This document shows positions 59,756-64,000 of a stretch of 64,000 bases of DNA, one piece after another. The translations under genes were made by a program, and so were the position numbers. Source of the DNA: Chitinophagaceae bacterium (lineage in GTDB: Bacteria > Bacteroidota > Bacteroidia > Chitinophagales > Chitinophagaceae); assembly GCA_014379345.1 (NCBI GenBank), contig JACMLY010000090.1:1-64000 (forward strand), read 5' to 3'. Below the pieces are notes generated by a model. The model ran no database searches, had not been told where the DNA came from, and saw nothing but the letters and a program-made list of their open reading frames with translations. The number at the start of each line of letters is the position of its first letter. Position 1 is the stretch's first letter.

Positions 59756-60110
59756 GTAAGGGTAACAATAGTGCAATTCCTTTTACACATTGCTTCCGCT
59801 CTATTCAACATTTAGAGGGTAGGCTAATATTGTGGGCGAAATAGTTACATGACAAATCCCATCGGCCATTTGTACAACGACTTAAATGGGTTCAACATCT
59901 TCTTGTTTTTTTACTATACCGGGAAATCACCTCCCCGGCAATAAAGTATAGCTTGTACAATGTCTTATCTAAACAGCTATGACTGGTTTTAGCGTATTTC
60001 TACTCAATGTCGTAAAGGAATAGCCTGTGAATAATATTTGTGTCCATAGCAACCAGATTTAGTTCCAACATCATTATTATTTGATAAATTACTATTCTAA
60101 ACCAAAATTA
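59756..60110 (+). other. Gap with one GC-rich hairpin, upstream of the signalling operon
   Basis: 355 bp without a gene. It contains a stem formed by CCGGG and CCCGG (about 59920-59938) enclosed by CTATAC/GTATAG, with A/T-rich flanks. It may be a leader structure or end the small upstream gene. No consensus TAnnTTTG box with proper spacing was found close to the start at 60111. Confidence 0.3.
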
Positions 60111-61799
60111 ATGAGCGAACAACCCACCCCACTCACGGTCATTATCCGTCATACCAGCGGATCAAAAAAAGGCCAGATCGAAAAATTTCCTGTCGGTAAT
60201 GATTTTCAAATTCGCATAGGCAGGGGACCTGATAATAATGTTTCTTTTGATCCGGTTAAAGAAGACACCATCAGCCGCGAGCATTGCATCATCCGTCTTG
60301 AAAACTTTTCAAGCGATACCTTTCAAATCATAGATAGTCAAAGCCGTAATGGAAGCTATGTGAATGGCACACGAATTACTGAAAAGACGACCATTTTTGC
60401 CGGCGATTCGATTAGTCTCGGAAAGGACGGCCCCGCCATGGAATTTGATGTTGATCCACGTCCCGCGTCGCATGTGAAAAAGACCCGTGTATTGGATGTA
60501 GTTAGTAAGGAGAGTGCTACGAAGGAAACAAAGGTTCATGAAGCAGGTTCAACAGCACAGAAAGCAGCACTGCCAAAAGAAGCAATTGGTAAACAAACCA
60601 TGCAGCATATGCTGCAGCAATCAGAAAGAAAAAGCAAAAAAGGATTGTGGATCAGTATTCTTGCTTTATTAATTCTGGGTGGCACAGCAGGATGGCTATT
60701 GTATAAGCGCAAGCCAACCGTGATAGTACAGAATAAAATTACTAACACCGCTCCTGCCTCTACAGCCATGAGTGTAGCCCAGATCGCAAAGGCCAACGAC
60801 AACAAGGTTGTTTATATCGAAATGGGTTGGAAATTGATACTGACTCAAACTGGCGATCAGCTTTTTCATGTTTACCTGCCGATAAAGGAAGGTGGCCAAT
60901 CGAGATATGTAGCATGTTATGTGCGAACCAGCCAGGGTGCCATTGAACCATACCTGGCCACGAAAAGTTATGCTCCGCGGGATGCATCTCTTGAACCGAT
61001 CGGCGGTTTCGGCAGTGGAAGTGGTTTTGTAGTAGACGAGCGCGGATTCATTATGACCAACAGGCATGTAGCTACTTCCTGGCTCACTTCCTATCATTTT
61101 CCAGATCAGGCTTTTCCCGGTTTGTTACTCGAATTTGGATCGAAAGGAGATCTTGTAATCTCCAGCAATTCAGTGTCCCGCGGAGCCTTATCCAATTGGG
61201 TTCCGGCTGAAGCGATGAATTATAACCGCCAGTTATTGGAATCCGGAATAAAAGGAATAGACGGAGAACTGGCATATCTCGACGTTACTTTTGCAAACAA
61301 TTCACTTCGCACACCTGCCAAGGTGGTTCGAATTTCGAATACACATGATGTGGCCATGATCAAGATCGATCTGCCTGAACCGCTTAACAAAGTGACAATG
61401 TTGGATAACTATAAGGAAATTGAAACTGGAAGTGTGGTAGTAGTAATGGGTTATCCCGGCATGTCGCCCGATCAATTTGTAGCCAACCGTTCACAGGACG
61501 CTTTTAACCGTAATCCCAATGTTGTAAAAGTGCCCGTGCCTACCGTGAGCACAGGCAATATTGGCCGTCTGGTAAAAGGAAGCGCCGGCACCACCAAAGT
61601 TGATGAATACCTCAGTGTTATGGGCGATTATTATCAGCTTACGATCAATTCAACCGGACCTGGAAATAGTGGTGGTCCTATGTATGACGACCAGGGCCGT
61701 GTCATCGGGATCTATTCTGCAGGAAGCGAAAAAATGTCTTATTCCATTCCTATAAAATATGCCATAGAATTAATGGGAAGACAGGCTGTAATAAAATAA
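60111..61799 (+). CDS. FHA domain-transmembrane-HtrA-like protease
   Basis: 562 residues from the Met at 60111 (MSEQPTPLTV). Residues ~32-108 are an FHA domain (IRIGRGPDNNVSF, ISREHCII, SRNGSYVNGTRI), which binds phosphothreonine. A Lys-rich linker leads to one membrane helix (~178-198, WISILALLILGGTAGWLLY). The rest is periplasmic: a trypsin-like domain with H319 (MTNRHVATSW), D413 (THDVAMIKID) and S520 (TGPGNSGGPM). No PDZ domain is seen. The next genes encode a PP2C phosphatase and a Ser/Thr kinase, so phosphorylation in the cytoplasm may control protease placement or activity outside. The whole arrangement is an inference from domains and order. Confidence 0.92.
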   Translation: MSEQPTPLTVIIRHTSGSKKGQIEKFPVGNDFQIRIGRGPDNNVSFDPVKEDTISREHCIIRLENFSSDTFQIIDSQSRNGSYVNGTRITEKTTIFAGDSISLGKDGPAMEFDVDPRPASHVKKTRVLDVVSKESATKETKVHEAGSTAQKAALPKEAIGKQTMQHMLQQSERKSKKGLWISILALLILGGTAGWLLYKRKPTVIVQNKITNTAPASTAMSVAQIAKANDNKVVYIEMGWKLILTQTGDQLFHVYLPIKEGGQSRYVACYVRTSQGAIEPYLATKSYAPRDASLEPIGGFGSGSGFVVDERGFIMTNRHVATSWLTSYHFPDQAFPGLLLEFGSKGDLVISSNSVSRGALSNWVPAEAMNYNRQLLESGIKGIDGELAYLDVTFANNSLRTPAKVVRISNTHDVAMIKIDLPEPLNKVTMLDNYKEIETGSVVVVMGYPGMSPDQFVANRSQDAFNRNPNVVKVPVPTVSTGNIGRLVKGSAGTTKVDEYLSVMGDYYQLTINSTGPGNSGGPMYDDQGRVIGIYSAGSEKMSYSIPIKYAIELMGRQAVIK

Positions 61800-61985
61800 C
61801 CTTTCAGGAGTAAGGGTCAAATGGCAAAAAAGAAAATCCAGTAATCCTTTTTTTGCATCATAAGCAACAAACCATAACCCGCTCCCCGCAAGGGGTAGCG
61901 TGGATATGAGTGATATGCTTTTATGGAGCATGCATGCAATCATATTTGTTTTTAAGATGAAACTCATTAACCGGCAAAATATATC

Positions 61986-62849
61986 ATGAAATTTCTTTGG
62001 AAAAAAAATAACGGCAAAGCACCATCAGATGCCCTTGATAATTCACCCCCGGTAATATCATATGCCTGTAAAGTATATGCGATTTCTGAAACCGGCCCCA
62101 CACGTAGCTCCAATGAAGACAGCATACTCTATGCCTATCCCAAAGGACACTTCCGAACTTTCTTTGGTATGGTTGCGGATGGTATGGGCGGCCATCAGGC
62201 GGGAGAAGTTGCCAGCAATCTGGCATGTGAAACAGCCCGGGAATATATCCATGCTCATTCAGAAGAAGCAAATATTCCCGCTATTCTTGAAGGTTGTATC
62301 CGGGCGGCTCAGGTTGCCATCGTGCAGGCAGCCGAGCAGAACAGCCTGCACAAAGGAATGGGCACAACAGCCACGATGGTTTTCATTCGCGATGGGTTTA
62401 TGTATTTCGGTCATATTGGTGACAGCCGACTTTATCATTTTAAAAACAATAAACTTGTACAATGTACTTCCGATAATACGCTGGTGAATGAAATGGTGAA
62501 AGAAGGAAAGATTACGGAAGCAGAAGCAGTTCACCACGAGATGAAACATGTGTTAACACAGGCATTGGGCACTGTAAAAGAAATAAATCCGGAACTTGCA
62601 TTCACTGGTCTTGGCATTGAAACGGGTGATATTTTCTTTTTATGTTCTGATGGAATCTATGATGTTTTACAACCCGTGGAGATCGAAAGCTTGCTGACTA
62701 TGGGATCGTCTCCATTTGCTATAGAATGCATAAAGGCTCTTTGTATGCAAAGAAAAGCGTCTGACAATTTCTCGGCAATGTTAGTAGAAATAACCACTGA
62801 ACAGCAATCGATGGTTCCGATTACGAAAGAATTAAATGTAATGACATGA
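61986..62849 (+). CDS. PP2C-family Ser/Thr protein phosphatase
   Basis: 287 residues with complete metal-binding motifs: SSNEDSIL, VADGMGGHQAGE, GHIGDSRLY, LCSDGIYDVL and ASDNFSAMLVEI. No membrane segment, so cytoplasmic. It should reverse the action of the kinase encoded next, which overlaps its stop by 4 bp (ATGA). Prior gene is the FHA-protease. PP2C/STPK/FHA trios also accompany type VI secretion, but no T6SS gene is seen in this window. Confidence 0.94.
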   Translation: MKFLWKKNNGKAPSDALDNSPPVISYACKVYAISETGPTRSSNEDSILYAYPKGHFRTFFGMVADGMGGHQAGEVASNLACETAREYIHAHSEEANIPAILEGCIRAAQVAIVQAAEQNSLHKGMGTTATMVFIRDGFMYFGHIGDSRLYHFKNNKLVQCTSDNTLVNEMVKEGKITEAEAVHHEMKHVLTQALGTVKEINPELAFTGLGIETGDIFFLCSDGIYDVLQPVEIESLLTMGSSPFAIECIKALCMQRKASDNFSAMLVEITTEQQSMVPITKELNVMT

Positions 62850-64000
62850 ACGCTGCCAATAATACACAATACATCATTCAGCGAAAGCTGGGCGAAGGGG
62901 GTATGGGTACAGTGTACCTGGCCGAGGATACGCTGCTCGAAAGACTTGTGGCCATTAAAGAATTAAACATATCGGCAGCTCCTGTTTCTGAATCTGTCGG
63001 TAATCGGTTTCAGCAGGAAGCACTTGCTTTGGCCAAGCTGAACCATCCAAATATCACCCATTTATATGCGTTCATTCCTAAAGATGATACTTACTGGATG
63101 GTAATGGAGTATGTTGATGGAAAAACGCTGGAAGAATGGTTACAGGCACGCGGTTCTATGCAGCCCGCTACAGCATGCAGCATTCTCGTTCAAATCCTGG
63201 ATGGATTGCACCACGCACATCGAAAGGGTATTATACATCGTGACCTGAAACCTGCTAACGTCATGATATCCGAAGAAGGAGAAGTGAAGGTCATGGATTT
63301 TGGAATTGCGCGGATACGTAATTCACAACGCATGACGCAGCATGGAAAATCGGTAGGAACACTGGAATACATGGCGCCCGAACAAATACAGGGAAAAGAA
63401 GGCGATGAACGAACTGATATCTATGCCGCCGGGAATATTTTGTATGAATTACTTTGCGGACAACCACCGTTCAGGGCCGATACCGACTACCATTTGATGA
63501 AAGCAAAACTGGAAGAAGCACCGCCCATTTTGCCGGCGTTGCTAACAGTTGCCCCGGCATTGAAACAAATAATCCTACAAGCATTATCCCGCCATCCGGA
63601 AAAACGTTTTGAGACCGTGACCAGTTTCAGAGATGCACTTAGCAATTGCATGCAGCACTCATTCTTAAAAGAATCTGCGCTTATCCTGGCATTGACCCAA
63701 CCGGTTTCAAAAACACTACCTTCTCATCATTTACAAACAAATACAACAATAAGCAAGTGGAAATCTGGTGCGGCTGCTGTATCGGCCGGACTTTTAAACA
63801 ATCTCTCTTATCATAGTAAACAGGTTTCAGATCAATTTGTCAGGCTTATTTCAGGTAAATTAAATAATCGCGCCGAAAACAGAACTCATAAGAGCGGGAT
63901 AGCGGGATTTTTTTCACGCGTTCAACAACTGGTCACTGATAATGCACTTGCGTTTTTATTGGTGGTGGTTTTGCTATGCGGCATATTGTTGCTTTGGAAT
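62846..64000 (+). CDS. Eukaryotic-type Ser/Thr protein kinase (3' end outside window)
   Basis: At least 385 residues; the frame is open to the right edge. Kinase domain ~8-270: glycine loop GEGGMGTVY, K38 in VAIKELN, E58, HRDLKPAN with catalytic D133, DFG at 151-153, activation-loop end VGTLEYMAPEQ. A variable linker (~270-360) and a likely membrane helix (AFLLVVVLLCGILLL, from ~residue 369) follow, so an extracytoplasmic sensor probably lies beyond the window. Its ATG overlaps the PP2C stop (ATGA), so it is co-translated with the phosphatase. Confidence 0.95.
   Translation, partial: MNAANNTQYIIQRKLGEGGMGTVYLAEDTLLERLVAIKELNISAAPVSESVGNRFQQEALALAKLNHPNITHLYAFIPKDDTYWMVMEYVDGKTLEEWLQARGSMQPATACSILVQILDGLHHAHRKGIIHRDLKPANVMISEEGEVKVMDFGIARIRNSQRMTQHGKSVGTLEYMAPEQIQGKEGDERTDIYAAGNILYELLCGQPPFRADTDYHLMKAKLEEAPPILPALLTVAPALKQIILQALSRHPEKRFETVTSFRDALSNCMQHSFLKESALILALTQPVSKTLPSHHLQTNTTISKWKSGAAAVSAGLLNNLSYHSKQVSDQFVRLISGKLNNRAENRTHKSGIAGFFSRVQQLVTDNALAFLLVVVLLCGILLLWN

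Noticed and set aside
62846..64000. Type VI secretion locus suggested by the FHA, PP2C and kinase genes
   Set aside because: No sheath, tube, VgrG, ClpV or membrane-complex gene occurs in the window, and the FHA protein carries a protease instead.

Overview
The window comes from a member of the Bacteroidota, most likely the family Chitinophagaceae. Evidence seen in the sequence: promoters with a TAnnTTTG -7 box and a TTTG -33 box, two proteins with C-terminal type IX secretion (T9SS) sorting domains, a fused alpha/beta E1 2-oxoacid dehydrogenase, a TonB-dependent receptor with an N-terminal carboxypeptidase-like domain, BlaI/M56 regulators, GIN-domain (DUF2807), DUF4954, DUF6807 and DUF1573 proteins, and moderate GC content. 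The family-level placement is inference. No prophage, insertion sequence or CRISPR array is visible. The content is mainly chromosomal housekeeping genes, with unusually rich intergenic repeats.

Layout. 1-7.4 kb: the 3' part of a large outer-membrane protein (kinase-like segment plus Omp85 barrel), a small conserved protein, and a histidine kinase with seven PAS domains overlapping a CheY-like regulator. 7.5-16.4 kb: aminotransferase, two DUF1573 proteins, fused E1 dehydrogenase, PhzF-like protein, DCC thiol oxidoreductase, YebC, and an isolated Pvc16-like (DUF4255) protein. 16.5-22.8 kb: four membrane proteins (APC permease, dicarboxylate/amino-acid symporter, DedA, MFS) and a family 9 glycosyltransferase. 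22.8-28.4 kb: a repeat array, an ECF42-type sigma factor with its YCII/DGPF partner, a T9SS-exported sugar dehydrogenase, malate dehydrogenase and a thioredoxin-like protein. 28.5-34.3 kb: blaI-M56 pair with two operators, an M56 pseudogene, efp, and accB-accC split by a four-helix-bundle gene flanked by inverted repeats. 34.4-43 kb: ispH, GH13 amylase, HtrA protease, LuxC-type reductase divergent from a ferredoxin, then ddl-PASTA-rhodanese. 43-49 kb: DUF6807 protein, a TPP-riboswitch-controlled TonB receptor, tandem GIN proteins, and initiator tRNA-fMet. 49-60 kb: era, der, a small lipoprotein, a T9SS adhesin-like protein, DUF4954, glmS, and an alpha/beta hydrolase. 60-64 kb: a Ser/Thr phospho-signalling operon consisting of an FHA-TM-protease, a PP2C phosphatase and a eukaryotic-type kinase cut by the window edge.

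The most noteworthy signals are: (1) at least 18 intergenic blocks of different sequence that all repeat with an exact 7-bp period; (2) a four-helix-bundle (S23/IVP) gene between 36-bp inverted repeats, placed between the accB stop and the accC start; (3) the FHA-TM-trypsin protein co-encoded with PP2C and kinase, which suggests phosphorylation inside the cell could control a periplasmic protease; (4) a CotH/HipA-like kinase signature in an outer-membrane barrel protein; (5) EF-P with Arg32 where the modified Lys normally sits; (6) other intergenic dyad families (TTGCCACGAATT type, GGTCTGACGGTC type, a 160-bp nested palindrome) concentrated at gene 3' ends.
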